52,296 nucleotides of DNA, taken from the NCBI GenBank assembly GCA_024276015.1, contig JAJRXZ010000058.1, forward strand, positions 1-52,296, given 5' to 3'. Source of the DNA: Spirochaetota bacterium. Lineage in GTDB: Bacteria > Spirochaetota > UBA4802 > UBA5550. A program made the translations under genes and the position numbers. Below the pieces are notes generated by a model. That model did no database searches. It was given only the letters and a program-made list of their open reading frames with translations, and was not told where the DNA came from. Below are positions 24,690-34,297 of this stretch, in pieces (positions within the stretch are counted from its first letter, which is position 1; every line of letters starts with the position of its first letter).

Positions 24690-25310
24690 ATGACTGATAC
24701 TAATTTTGAAATAAGAGCGGATTCTCTCTCTAAAAGATTTAATAAAACATTGCTTTTTAAGGGTTTATCTTTTTCAATTAAGACGGGCAATTCACTTTCC
24801 CTTACTGGCCCCAATGGTTCGGGGAAATCTACGTTGATGCAGATCCTTGCATACATACAAAAGCCCACAAGAGGAAGTGTAACTTTTTTTCAGAATGAGA
24901 AAAAGCTGGAAGAGAATGATATCAACAGGTATATTGGATTTACAAGTCCCCTTTTAAATCCCTATGAAGAGCTTACAGGTTATGAAAACATATATTTTGT
25001 TTTAAGAAACAAAAAAGATGAGGCAAAAATTTTGCCTCTCATGGAAGAATTCCTTCTCATTAAACATAAGGACAAAAGCCTGAAATATTATTCCTCCGGA
25101 ATGAAGCAGAGGCTTAAATTTATCTGCGCTGTAATAAACGATCCTCCGATTCTGTTTTTTGATGAACCCGGCACAAACCTTGACCGAAAAGGTAAAGACC
25201 TGATATATTCTTACATTGAAAGCGTTAAGAAAGAAAAAATAATTGTAATAGCTACAAATGAAGAGGAAGAGATAAGACTCTGCAGGGAGGATATTAAAAT
25301 TGCTCAGTGA
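24690..25310 (+). CDS. ccmA: Cytochrome c maturation ABC transporter ATPase CcmA
   Basis: This 206-residue ABC ATPase has Walker A GPNGSGKST, signature YSSGMKQRL and Walker B ILFFDEPG. The family identity comes from context: ccmB starts 11 bases inside its 3' end and ccmC follows. CcmAB drives release of heme-loaded CcmE from CcmC. It is the first gene of the ccm operon. Confidence 0.9.
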   Translation: MTDTNFEIRADSLSKRFNKTLLFKGLSFSIKTGNSLSLTGPNGSGKSTLMQILAYIQKPTRGSVTFFQNEKKLEENDINRYIGFTSPLLNPYEELTGYENIYFVLRNKKDEAKILPLMEEFLLIKHKDKSLKYYSSGMKQRLKFICAVINDPPILFFDEPGTNLDRKGKDLIYSYIESVKKEKIIVIATNEEEEIRLCREDIKIAQ

Positions 25311-25959
25311 AATATTCAGAAATCTTCGGAAGGATTTCAGAGTGGAATTCAGAAACAGGGCTGCAATAAATATATCAATAGCATTTGCCGGCATAACAAC
25401 GCTGGCAATAAGCCTTACGGCAGGAGGCGTCAGCTTTTCGCCGCGGGTGCAGTCCATCATGTTGTGGATAATAATGTTTTTCAGCGCAATGAACGGACTT
25501 GCTCATATTTTTATCAGGGAAGAGGAGGAGCGGACATCTCTTTTCCTGAGGCTGAACTCTTCACTGGAGTCGGTTTTTCTGTCGAAGCTTTTGTTTAATT
25601 TTATTTTTTTCTTAATTCTTCAGGTCGTGATCTGCCCCTTATATATATTTTTTCTGCAGGTAGATGTCAAATCGCCTCTTTTGTTTTTACTGATCCTTGT
25701 TTCAGGCGGGATCGCCATATCTTCGTCCACTACTATTCTGGGCGCAATGGTATCAAAGGCGGGAGGCAAGGGCTCCTTGTTCACTGTTATATCTTTTCCC
25801 ATACTGCTCCCTGTACTATGGATTGCAATAACTTCAACAACGGATGCTCTTGAAAAGAGAGCTTCGGCAGGTTTCGGCAACACACTTTTTTTTCTTGCAT
25901 TTTCAGGTGTAATAATATCCATATCATTTTTACTATTTAAATATATCTGGGTAGAATAA
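25300..25959 (+). CDS. ccmB: Cytochrome c maturation permease CcmB
   Basis: The 219-residue protein has about six transmembrane segments and the usual CcmB opening (cytoplasmic helix with KDFRVEFRNR), plus the GGIAISSSTTILGAM region. It starts at a TTG that overlaps ccmA by 11 bases, and its stop overlaps the ccmC start. It forms the membrane part of the CcmAB transporter. Confidence 0.9.
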   Translation: MLSEIFRNLRKDFRVEFRNRAAINISIAFAGITTLAISLTAGGVSFSPRVQSIMLWIIMFFSAMNGLAHIFIREEEERTSLFLRLNSSLESVFLSKLLFNFIFFLILQVVICPLYIFFLQVDVKSPLLFLLILVSGGIAISSSTTILGAMVSKAGGKGSLFTVISFPILLPVLWIAITSTTDALEKRASAGFGNTLFFLAFSGVIISISFLLFKYIWVE

Positions 25960-26627
25960 TGAAAGCAACTAAATTAATTTTTATAATGATGCCTCTGTCA
26001 ATATTCCTCGCCTTCATGTGGGCGCCTCCTGCTGAAATTCTTGGCGAATCCAGCAGGATAATCTATTTCCATGTTCCTTTGGCCTGGGGTTCCGTACTGG
26101 CTTTTGTTTATTCGGGGATTGTATCCATACTTTTTCTTGCAGACAAAAAGGGTAAATATACTCTTCTTGATGAAAGGGCCTATAATTCGGCCGGTATAGG
26201 TATGGTTTTTACGATCCTTGCAATAATCAGCGGCGCCATTTGGGCAAAAATGAGCTGGGGAAGCTATTGGAACTGGGACCCAAGGCAGACCTCCATTACA
26301 ATTTTGATGCTTATTTATATTGCATACTTCAGTCTTCATTCCGCGTTAAAGGACAATGAGAGCAAAGGAAGGATCTGCTGCTCATATCTTATTTTTGCCA
26401 TGATCACTGTACCATTGTTTATTTTTATTATTCCCCGCATGTATCCTTCTCTGCATCCGGACCCCATTATAAATCCCGAGAGAAAACTGAAGCTTAATGC
26501 GCAGATGCGTACTGTTTTAATGATCTCATTATTCTCATTTACGCTTTTGTATTTTTACCTGTTAAACTTAATGAACAGGATATCATTTATTGATAACAAA
26601 TATAAGGAAAAATATTATGAAGAATAA
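25959..26627 (+). CDS. ccmC: Heme-handling membrane protein CcmC
   Basis: The 222-residue, six-helix protein has the tryptophan-rich periplasmic heme motif WGSYWNWDPRQTS and flanking His residues (near FHVPLAWG and after the motif). CcmC loads heme onto CcmE. Its start codon shares one base with the ccmB stop. The following CcmD-like gene begins 11 bases before its end. Confidence 0.93.
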   Translation: MKATKLIFIMMPLSIFLAFMWAPPAEILGESSRIIYFHVPLAWGSVLAFVYSGIVSILFLADKKGKYTLLDERAYNSAGIGMVFTILAIISGAIWAKMSWGSYWNWDPRQTSITILMLIYIAYFSLHSALKDNESKGRICCSYLIFAMITVPLFIFIIPRMYPSLHPDPIINPERKLKLNAQMRTVLMISLFSFTLLYFYLLNLMNRISFIDNKYKEKYYEE

Positions 26628-26955
26628 AAAGGCAATACTTGTTATTTTTTTGGTAACAATTACCGCTTTTGTATTACCAATTTCAAATGAGTTTCGCAGT
26701 AACAAAGGTTATAAAACCGCGCTTACCCGGTCTTGCCTTTCCGTAGTCTATGCAAAAAATAAAGAAGCTGTAAAGGCAGATCAAGCAGATCAAAAAGAAA
26801 TAAAAAAAATAAAAGGTAAAGACGAATCGGAGAATAAAGGAATGCTCACTAAAGTTATGATAGTTGTTATGATAATCTGGTTCGGGCTCGCCTTTTATCT
26901 GTTCAGGCTGGATAGAAAAATTTCAAAACTGGAGAAAGAGATCAATGAGTTATAA
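26617..26955 (+). CDS. CcmD-like protein with an extra N-terminal signal segment
   Basis: The ATG at 26617 gives 112 residues; the upstream in-frame ATT at 26590 is not a credible start. The protein begins with a hydrophobic signal-like segment (about residues 5-22), then a polar Lys/Glu-rich linker, then a transmembrane helix followed by FRLDRKISKLEKEI. The last 35 residues match CcmD-type adaptors, which are normally only 45-60 residues in all. It overlaps ccmC by 11 bases and ccmE by 11. CcmD stabilises CcmC-CcmE and helps release holo-CcmE. The extra N-terminal part is unusual. Confidence 0.78.
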   Translation: MKNKKAILVIFLVTITAFVLPISNEFRSNKGYKTALTRSCLSVVYAKNKEAVKADQADQKEIKKIKGKDESENKGMLTKVMIVVMIIWFGLAFYLFRLDRKISKLEKEINEL

Positions 26956-27337
26956 AAGGATAGCTATTTTTCTAATTGCTGTTGTTCTTCTCGTAGTGGC
27001 TATATTCTCGCTCAGTGACGATTTAATGACACCCTATGTTCCGGTGAAAAAGGCAAAGAGTAACGCCGGAAAACTTGTACAGATCATCGGAAAGCTGGAT
27101 CCGGCTAAACCTTTAAGGCACGCAGATAAGAAGTTTTTTTTCTCCATTATCGATGACAATAACTCAAAGATCGACATCGAGTATAACGGGGTTAAGCCTC
27201 AAAATTTTGAAAGAGCGGATCAGATAGTTGCAATCGGAAAGTATAATGCGGAAAGGAATGTCTTTGTTTCTGATAAGCTGCTTGTTAAATGTCCGTCAAA
27301 GTATGAAGAGAAATACGAGGAGAGAGTAAAAAAATGA
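26945..27337 (+). CDS. ccmE: Heme chaperone CcmE, Cys type
   Basis: The 130-residue protein has an N-terminal membrane anchor and an OB-fold domain. Instead of the common heme-binding His with HxxxY, it has CPSKY (Cys116, Tyr120), the CxxxY variant known from some Desulfovibrio and archaeal CcmE proteins. It receives heme from CcmC and hands it to CcmF. It overlaps ccmF by 4 bases (ATGA). Confidence 0.9.
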   Translation: MSYKRIAIFLIAVVLLVVAIFSLSDDLMTPYVPVKKAKSNAGKLVQIIGKLDPAKPLRHADKKFFFSIIDDNNSKIDIEYNGVKPQNFERADQIVAIGKYNAERNVFVSDKLLVKCPSKYEEKYEERVKK

Positions 27338-29511
27338 ATTTTGGAACGGCTTTAGTATATTTGTCGCTTTTTTTATCGCTGGGAGCTTCTGTATTCTATA
27401 TTAAGAGTGTGCGGGGCAATGATAAAGATCTGCACTTTTCAAGGATACTCTATTATGCTTCGGGTATAATCATACTTATTTCTTCAATCCTGCTGCTGAA
27501 CGCTTTTCTCACTAATGATTTCAGATATAATTATGTTTACGGTTATTCGTCAAGAGAGCTTGAGTGGTACTATCTGCTGTCGGCATTCTGGGCCGGGCAA
27601 CCGGGCAGTTTTCTCCTGTGGATACTTCTGCTGAATATTTTCGGCATTTTTATTATAAGAAAAAATGATGAGGATGAAGGCATTTTAATGGCGGTTATTA
27701 CAATAACCCAGTTCGCAATACTGCTTGTCCTTGTTGTTGCGGCTAATCCCTTTCAATATATATGGGACGGAAATCCCAATCTGCAGCCTGGACAGGTTCC
27801 CCGGGACGGGTCCGGGTTAAATCCCCTTCTGATCGACCCATGGATGATCGTTCATCCGCCGGTTCTTTTTCTGGGATATGCATCGGCTTCGATCCCTTTT
27901 GCTTATACTATAGCTGCTTTGATAAGAAATAATTATGACAAATGGATATATAAATCGTACAAGTGGATCCTTTTCAGCTTAACAACGCTGGGTATCGGTA
28001 TTTTTCTGGGCGGATACTGGGCATATAAAGTTCTTGGCTGGGGCGGATACTGGGGATGGGACCCTGTTGAGAATTCATCGCTTATTCCGTGGCTTGTCGG
28101 CGTTATTCTTATTCACGGTATTATCATACAAAGAAGAAAGAAAGCCCTTGTAAAGACCAATATATTCCTTTCGCTGACATACCTTATACTCGTTTTTTAC
28201 AGTACTTATCTTACCAGAAGCGGTATTCTCGCGAACTTTTCAGTACACTCCTTCGGGGAATCCATGGTAGGAGTTTTTGTAGGAATGTTTATTCTGCTGT
28301 GTATTACAGTGAGTACATATCTCTTTTTTAAAAGATTTACCGATATCCGGTCAAAGTCTCTGAGCGAAGATCTCTGGAGCTGGGATACCCTTCTCGTGTA
28401 TGGGATGATAACGCTGGGGATTTACACTTTTCTGATCCTCATAGGAACATCGATGCCTATAATATCCGGTATTGTGCTTACCAATGCAACATCTGTAACT
28501 GAAAAGTTCTATAATAATATTTCGGTCCCTTTTGGAGTATTGATACTGGTATTAATGGTTTTGTCAACAATGGCTGTTGTATCAAAAGAGATATTGAAGA
28601 CCAAGGATATAGTGGTAGTTGCTGCTTCTCTTGCTCTTGCCTTTTTCTTCAACTACAATTACACGGGTAAAATTGTTGCTTACCTCTTTTCAGCCGTATC
28701 GATATTTGTTATTTTTCAGTATATTTATGATTTTTCAGTAATTAAAAGATCATCCCTGCTTCCGTCGCGGTTGTCTCATATTGGACTGGGGCTTCTTGTC
28801 CTTGGCGTTATTTCATCGGGTATGCATTCCACTGAGGAACTGAAGAAGATATTTCTTGGGAAAGAGGACAGAGTGGGGCCCGTTAATATCACTTTCAGAG
28901 GATTTACCCGCGAAAAGAACGCATCCATGATCTTCACCTTAAGAGAGAAGAGTGGTATCAGACGGATAACAACTAAATATTTTATTTCACAGAAGATGAA
29001 TTCACTCTACAGAGAACCTTATATTAAGTATGGTTTTTTCTATGATATTTATATTATACCTGAAAAGTATGAGCCCGGCACTTCGGACGGCGATTCGGCA
29101 ATAATTGCAAAGGGACAGATAAAAGAGATCGGCGGGTTGAAGGTTAAATTTTTGAATTTCAATACAAAAGAGATGACTGCAAAGGACCCGGTAATATATG
29201 CCAACCTTCTTATTAATGGCAAAAGGGTTTCTCCGGGGAAAAAGATCAACAGAATGTCGTCAAGCAACATAGACAGAAAGATTCCCGGTACGGACAGATC
29301 GGTTTCATTGCTGAGGATAAATCCCAGTAAAGGAATGATAGATATTTATATCAGCGCTGATGAAAAGACAGCGCCTGTTCCCGATAGTGCTCTTATACAT
29401 GTTACTAAAAAGAGACTCATCTGGATAGTATGGCTGGGAACTGTTCTTATTACAATCGGGGGATTTGCGGCTATTTACATGTATAAGGATCCGAAAGAAA
29501 GCGAAGCATAA
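27334..29511 (+). CDS. ccmF: Cytochrome c heme lyase CcmF
   Basis: The 725-residue polytopic protein has the CcmF features: WYYLLSAFWAGQPGS near residue 72, the periplasmic tryptophan motif GWGGYWGWDPVENSS, conserved His in IDPWMIVHPP and VHSFGES, and a large periplasmic domain before the last helix. CcmF attaches heme to the Cys of CXXCH in apocytochromes. It is the only heme lyase in the window; no ccmG, ccmH or ccmI follows. With many multiheme substrates and two CX3CH sites in the large cytochrome, its specificity is of interest. Confidence 0.95.
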   Translation: MNFGTALVYLSLFLSLGASVFYIKSVRGNDKDLHFSRILYYASGIIILISSILLLNAFLTNDFRYNYVYGYSSRELEWYYLLSAFWAGQPGSFLLWILLLNIFGIFIIRKNDEDEGILMAVITITQFAILLVLVVAANPFQYIWDGNPNLQPGQVPRDGSGLNPLLIDPWMIVHPPVLFLGYASASIPFAYTIAALIRNNYDKWIYKSYKWILFSLTTLGIGIFLGGYWAYKVLGWGGYWGWDPVENSSLIPWLVGVILIHGIIIQRRKKALVKTNIFLSLTYLILVFYSTYLTRSGILANFSVHSFGESMVGVFVGMFILLCITVSTYLFFKRFTDIRSKSLSEDLWSWDTLLVYGMITLGIYTFLILIGTSMPIISGIVLTNATSVTEKFYNNISVPFGVLILVLMVLSTMAVVSKEILKTKDIVVVAASLALAFFFNYNYTGKIVAYLFSAVSIFVIFQYIYDFSVIKRSSLLPSRLSHIGLGLLVLGVISSGMHSTEELKKIFLGKEDRVGPVNITFRGFTREKNASMIFTLREKSGIRRITTKYFISQKMNSLYREPYIKYGFFYDIYIIPEKYEPGTSDGDSAIIAKGQIKEIGGLKVKFLNFNTKEMTAKDPVIYANLLINGKRVSPGKKINRMSSSNIDRKIPGTDRSVSLLRINPSKGMIDIYISADEKTAPVPDSALIHVTKKRLIWIVWLGTVLITIGGFAAIYMYKDPKESEA

Positions 29512-29594
29512 AAAAATATTGCCCTTTTAAAATAAATATAATAAATGTCCTCTATGATCAACTTTTCGGTTAACATGTTAGAAAAGGATTTATA

Positions 29595-30449
29595 ATGTTT
29601 ACATTTGTTTTTATTGTAACGCTGGTTTTGTTTTTTATGGCATCGGTTTTCAGTGTTCTTACAATAATAACTGACAATGAGGACCATGAAATAACAACAA
29701 AGTTTCTTTTCCCTGTAGCGGTTGTTTCTTTTATTATTCTCGGTATAATCAGGATTTTTTATTCGTCGGAAAATGGAATAGACAGTATTGCATCGGGAAT
29801 CTGGGGATATTTTTATCTGTTCTCTTTTACGCTGATCCTTGTAATTCTCTATCTTTATTTTTCGAAGTGGAAAAAGCAGTGGAAATCATTTATGATAATA
29901 ATGATTCCCTTTATTACTTTTATTCTGGCTATTTCGATCCCCTTTATTAATTCTCCGAGAAAGGTTATTATAGAACTCAATAACAGACTTCTGGAAAACC
30001 ATGTTTTACCGGTACATATTTTTTTTACAATGCTTGGAGAACTTTTCTTCTTTTTAAGCTTTGTCGGTTCGATCCTTTATCTTTTAATGGAGTGGAAGTT
30101 AAGAAAGAAAACTTCAATGATGCTGATTTACAAACTTCCCAATCTTGAGACTATTGAAAGATTTAACAGCTGGTCTATTGCAAGGTCTTTTACTCTTTTG
30201 ACGATCGGAGTAATAATAGGCATGGTGATGGCTCTGTGGAACTACCAAACACTATTTCTGGGAACGGCAAAAGAGATGCATATCTATTTTTCATGGGCCA
30301 TAATTTTAGCGATCTATATTGTCAGAAAAATGAAGAAGGTTGTTTCCCGCAAAGTTAATCTTGTTAATGCAATTTTATTTATAATAATAATGTTTTTATT
30401 TATTTTTACAAATATATATATTACTAAAGGATTTCACGGCTACAAGTAG
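29595..30449 (+). CDS. HemX/CcsA-like membrane protein
   Basis: The 284-residue protein has eight or so transmembrane helices. The LPVHIFFTMLGELFFFLSF and FNSWSIARSFTLLTIG regions align in type with CcsA/HemX proteins, but the WGxxWxWD heme motif of true CcsA is replaced by a degenerate sequence (ALWNYQTLFLG). Proteins of this sort commonly precede hemA, as here (3 bases), and are thought to affect glutamyl-tRNA reductase levels. I therefore prefer HemX over a cytochrome synthetase. Confidence 0.8.
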   Translation: MFTFVFIVTLVLFFMASVFSVLTIITDNEDHEITTKFLFPVAVVSFIILGIIRIFYSSENGIDSIASGIWGYFYLFSFTLILVILYLYFSKWKKQWKSFMIIMIPFITFILAISIPFINSPRKVIIELNNRLLENHVLPVHIFFTMLGELFFFLSFVGSILYLLMEWKLRKKTSMMLIYKLPNLETIERFNSWSIARSFTLLTIGVIIGMVMALWNYQTLFLGTAKEMHIYFSWAIILAIYIVRKMKKVVSRKVNLVNAILFIIIMFLFIFTNIYITKGFHGYK

Positions 30450-30452
30450 ATC

Positions 30453-31772
30453 ATGAAAAGGAATAACGGCGAAGAAGGGGATATACCGGAAATAGGCCTC
30501 ATCGGGATGAATCACAAAACAGCTCCGGTTGATATTAGAGAACGCTTTTCTCTCAGCGATGAAAAAATAACAAAATATATGAGTTGGCTGCATTCCCAGG
30601 GAGTCAAAGAGTCCGTATGCGTATCAACGTGCAACAGAGTCGAGATATATTTTGCATCCAATAATATTCCCGAAACTGTTGAGAAAATAATGAGTTTCCT
30701 TGAGGAAGTATCCTCAATGAAGAGGGAAGATTTTGAAAAACTTCTCTACAAAAAATACTCAAAAGATGCAATAGCTCATACTCTTGTTGTGGCATCGTCG
30801 CTGGATTCACTGGTTGTGGGAGAGGATGAAATACTGGGACAGATGAAAGAAGCATACAGAAAAGCCTGTAATGAGAAGAGAACCGGACTAATATTGAACA
30901 GGCTTTTTCATCATGCCTTTAAAACTGCAAAACGCGTTCGAACCGAAACTGAAATAGCAAGAAATCCTCTCTCAGTTGCTTATATCGCAACAGAACTGGC
31001 AATGAGAGTATTTGAAGATATTTCCAAACGAAAAGCTCTCCTCATCGGCGCAGGCGAAATGGGCGAACTTATCCTTAAATATCTTACAAAGTATAGTATA
31101 AGTGAAATATATATTGCTAACAGATCTTTTCATAATGCCGAGAGGATCGCCGATGAAATTAACAGGAATGCCCATATTGTTACACTGGACGACATAAAAA
31201 ATATATCGGCAAATGTGGATATTATCATATCATCCGTTTCGGTTAAGAATTATATAATAACTCCTGAGATCGGGAAATATGCCGTAAAAATGAAAGGCGA
31301 TCAGCCTGTCTTTATGATTGATATTTCAATACCGAGAAGTATAGACCCTTCTCTTAATAACATGGACAACATATTCCTTTATAATGTGGATGATCTTCAG
31401 TCAATTGCAGATGAGAATTTAAAAAACAGGCTCAGAGAAGTGGAGCTTGCCAAAATACTGGTGCAATCGGATGTTGACGATTTCTATAACTGGTATGAGG
31501 GGCTTGTTGTTGTTCCGACAATTATCAGTATTCAGAAACAGTTTGAGGATATAAGGCTGAATGAACTCAGCAGGTACAGGAGGAAAAGGTTAAAACATCT
31601 TTCCGATGAAGATTTTCGTATTATTGAGGATCTGACAAATCAGATCATGAAAAAAACTCTTCATAATCCGATCATGTATCTCAGAAGTTTTGAGTCAAAG
31701 AGTGAAGCTGAAAAGAAGGCGATGATAGAACATGTAAAAATTATAGAGGAATTGTTTAGAAAAAGAGCTTGA
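30453..31772 (+). CDS. hemA: Glutamyl-tRNA reductase
   Basis: HemA makes glutamate-1-semialdehyde from glutamyl-tRNA, the first step of the C5 heme pathway. The 439-residue protein has GMNHKTAPVDIRERFS at the N-terminus, the catalytic Cys in STCNRVEIY, the NADPH-binding LLIGAGEMGEL and a C-terminal dimerisation helix. It is preceded after 3 bases by the HemX-like gene and followed by the rest of the pathway in order. Confidence 0.97.
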   Translation: MKRNNGEEGDIPEIGLIGMNHKTAPVDIRERFSLSDEKITKYMSWLHSQGVKESVCVSTCNRVEIYFASNNIPETVEKIMSFLEEVSSMKREDFEKLLYKKYSKDAIAHTLVVASSLDSLVVGEDEILGQMKEAYRKACNEKRTGLILNRLFHHAFKTAKRVRTETEIARNPLSVAYIATELAMRVFEDISKRKALLIGAGEMGELILKYLTKYSISEIYIANRSFHNAERIADEINRNAHIVTLDDIKNISANVDIIISSVSVKNYIITPEIGKYAVKMKGDQPVFMIDISIPRSIDPSLNNMDNIFLYNVDDLQSIADENLKNRLREVELAKILVQSDVDDFYNWYEGLVVVPTIISIQKQFEDIRLNELSRYRRKRLKHLSDEDFRIIEDLTNQIMKKTLHNPIMYLRSFESKSEAEKKAMIEHVKIIEELFRKRA

Positions 31773-31869
31773 AAGTATTTTTATCTTGCATCTCTTCTCA
31801 GAATACAAATATAAATCGGTTTCAATTCCTGATCCTGTTAAATGAAATATAATAAAATATGGTAAATGT

Positions 31870-32772
31870 ATGAAAATTAAAATAGGAACAAGAGGAAGCA
31901 GCCTTGCATTGTGGCAGGCAGAATATGTCTCAAGTCTGATTGGTAAAGATATATCTGAAATAGTTATTATAAAAACAAAGGGCGATATAAACCTTGTTGA
32001 TTCTTTTGACAAAATGGAAGGGAAAGGTTTTTTTACCAAAGAGATTGAAGCCGCTCTCATTGATGAGAGGGTGGATCTGGCAGTCCATTCTCTGAAAGAT
32101 CTGCCTACGGAAAGTCTGCCCGAATTAATGGTAGCGGCCGTTTCCGAGAGAGAAAATCCTGCCGATATTCTGATCATTAACAGAGATTCTTATGAAAAAT
32201 CAGATCATTTCCCCATAAAGAAAAATGCGGTTGTAGGCACAAGTTCGCTGAGAAGACTTGCCCAGCTGAAATATTCCAGGCCCGATCTTGAAGTAAAGGC
32301 TCTGCGGGGCAATGTGAATACCAGATTAAGAAAACTGAAAGAGGGTCTTTATGATGCAATAGTTCTTGCTTATGCAGGGATAAAACGTCTTCAACCGGAT
32401 ACAATGGGATTTGAAACTTATTTTCTGCCCTTCGATATTTTTCTTCCGGCGCCTGCTCAGGGTGCTCTTGGGCTGCAGATCAGAAAAGAGGATGGAGATA
32501 CCAGAAAGATTGTTGAGAGACTGAATCACAGGGAAACGGAAATGACGGTAAATGCCGAAAGATCTTTTTTACGGAATTTTGGGGGCGGATGTCATATCCC
32601 TCTGGGTTCTCTTGCTGTGATGACAGGGGATGAGATCAGGCTGGAAGGCGTTATCGCGTCAATAGACGGGAAAAAGGCGCTTAGGGATTATGTAACAGGT
32701 AAGGACCCGCATGAGACAGGCGCAGAACTGGCGAGAATTTTAAAGGAAAAAGGGGCCGACAGCCTTATATGA
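31870..32772 (+). CDS. hemC: Hydroxymethylbilane synthase (porphobilinogen deaminase)
   Basis: The enzyme links four porphobilinogens into hydroxymethylbilane on a dipyrromethane cofactor. The 300-residue protein has the GTRGSSLALWQAE start, LAVHSLKDLP, the arginine-rich GTSSLRRLAQL and RGNVNTRLRKL segments, and the cofactor Cys in GGGCHIPLG. Its stop overlaps the next start by 4 bases, coupling it to the fused CobA-HemD. Confidence 0.97.
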   Translation: MKIKIGTRGSSLALWQAEYVSSLIGKDISEIVIIKTKGDINLVDSFDKMEGKGFFTKEIEAALIDERVDLAVHSLKDLPTESLPELMVAAVSERENPADILIINRDSYEKSDHFPIKKNAVVGTSSLRRLAQLKYSRPDLEVKALRGNVNTRLRKLKEGLYDAIVLAYAGIKRLQPDTMGFETYFLPFDIFLPAPAQGALGLQIRKEDGDTRKIVERLNHRETEMTVNAERSFLRNFGGGCHIPLGSLAVMTGDEIRLEGVIASIDGKKALRDYVTGKDPHETGAELARILKEKGADSLI

Positions 32773-34262
32773 AGAGAGGGATTGTTTACATTGTGGGCGC
32801 AGGCCCCGGTGATCCCGGGCTTATTACTCTCAAAGCTCTTAAAGCCCTTGAAGACGCGGACTGCATCATATACGACCATCTGGCAAATCCCGCAATTATA
32901 GAAAACTATTCATGTGAAAAAATATATGCAGGCAAGAGAGACAGCGCTCACACGCTTCCTCAGGAAGATATCAGCAGGATGATGATTGAAAAGGCCCGAA
33001 GCGGCAAGGTCGTTGTACGGTTAAAGGGTGGAGACCCCTTTGTTTTCGGCAGAGGAGGCGAAGAAGGTGAATTTGTCGCCCGGGCCGGGATAGACTTTAA
33101 GATAATTCCCGGAGTATCTTCATTTTATTCCGTTCCCGCATATGCAGGAATTCCTCTTACTCATAGAAATTTTTCCAATGCCTTTGAGGTGATCACAGGC
33201 CACAGAAGGTCGGGTATATCTGCCGGCAAAGACGTGAATTACCCTGATTTCAATCCGGATAAGACTTATATCTTTTTAATGGGAGTAAAAAATTTTGCCA
33301 GGATCGTTGATACGCTTTTAAACAAGAGATCTTTTCCTGCTGATACTCCTGTTGCAATAATAACATGCGGAACAATGCCTCAGCAGAGAATTACTACGGG
33401 AGTTCTGTCGAATATTGCTGATATAGCCGAAAATGAAGGAGTAGAACCCCCATCTATTATTGTTATGGGACGCGTTGTTTCCGTAAGAGAAAAGTTAAAA
33501 TGGTTCGATAAACTGGAACTGTTTGGCAAAAAAATAGTTGTTACAAGGGCTAAATCACAGGCGTCACCTCTTAGGGAGATGCTTATAAATAAGGGGGCTC
33601 ATGTTCTGGAATTTCCTGCAATTGAAATTAAACCGCTTGAAGATTTAAGCGCTCTTGATTGCGCCATAAAAGAGATTAATGATTTTCACTGGATATTTTT
33701 TACATCTCAAAATTCAGTTGATATATTCTTTGACAGAGTTAACCTTCTCGGACTCGATTCCAGAATTCTCGGCAATCTGAGAATTGCGGTTATTGGTTCG
33801 TCAACGGCAGAGGTTTTAAAGAGGTACGGTCTTGTTCCGGATCTGATCCCGTCAAAGTTTGTAGCGGAGAGTCTTATAGAAGAGGCCGGAATGGATAGTT
33901 TTAAAGGCAGAAATATTCTTCTTCCATGTTCCCAGCAGGCTCGCTATACGATCAGCAGTGAGCTGGAGAAGGCCGGAGCTCTGGTAAAGCGAATACATAT
34001 CTACCGGCCGATAAAACCGGAAAACATCAGCGAAAATTTAATCGAAGATGTTAAAAATGCCCATATTGTAACATTCACAAGTTCATCAACGGCAAGAAAT
34101 TTCTTTTCCATCATAAGGGGCTGCAATAGTATATTTGCATCAATCGGCCCTGTTACGGCAAAAACAGTGAGGGAACTTGGATATGAATCTGAAATTGTTG
34201 CGGAGGAATATACAATTGCCGGTCTTGTAGATGCAATTGCAAAATATTACAGGAACAGTTGA
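32769..34262 (+). CDS. Fused uroporphyrinogen-III C-methyltransferase and uroporphyrinogen-III synthase
   Basis: Residues 1 to about 245 are a SUMT/CobA methyltransferase (VGAGPGDPGLITLKA, RLKGGDPFVFGRGGEE, TIMVMGRVV-type end). Residues about 255-497 are HemD-type uroporphyrinogen-III synthase (VVTRAKSQASPL start, FTSQNSVDIFF, FTSSSTARNF). The fusion is common in Desulfobacterota, Clostridia and relatives. It supplies both uroporphyrinogen III for heme and precorrin-2 for siroheme or cobalamin, which fits the corrinoid-linked genes near 9496. It is coupled to hemC by a 4-base overlap. Confidence 0.95.
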   Translation: MKRGIVYIVGAGPGDPGLITLKALKALEDADCIIYDHLANPAIIENYSCEKIYAGKRDSAHTLPQEDISRMMIEKARSGKVVVRLKGGDPFVFGRGGEEGEFVARAGIDFKIIPGVSSFYSVPAYAGIPLTHRNFSNAFEVITGHRRSGISAGKDVNYPDFNPDKTYIFLMGVKNFARIVDTLLNKRSFPADTPVAIITCGTMPQQRITTGVLSNIADIAENEGVEPPSIIVMGRVVSVREKLKWFDKLELFGKKIVVTRAKSQASPLREMLINKGAHVLEFPAIEIKPLEDLSALDCAIKEINDFHWIFFTSQNSVDIFFDRVNLLGLDSRILGNLRIAVIGSSTAEVLKRYGLVPDLIPSKFVAESLIEEAGMDSFKGRNILLPCSQQARYTISSELEKAGALVKRIHIYRPIKPENISENLIEDVKNAHIVTFTSSSTARNFFSIIRGCNSIFASIGPVTAKTVRELGYESEIVAEEYTIAGLVDAIAKYYRNS

Positions 34263-34297
34263 TATTTTTATAAATCCCTTTAACCGGAGGTATACAG

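Noticed and set aside
29595-30449. CcsA/ResC-type cytochrome c synthetase
   Set aside because: The tryptophan-rich heme motif is degenerate and a complete System I operon precedes it; position before hemA fits HemX.
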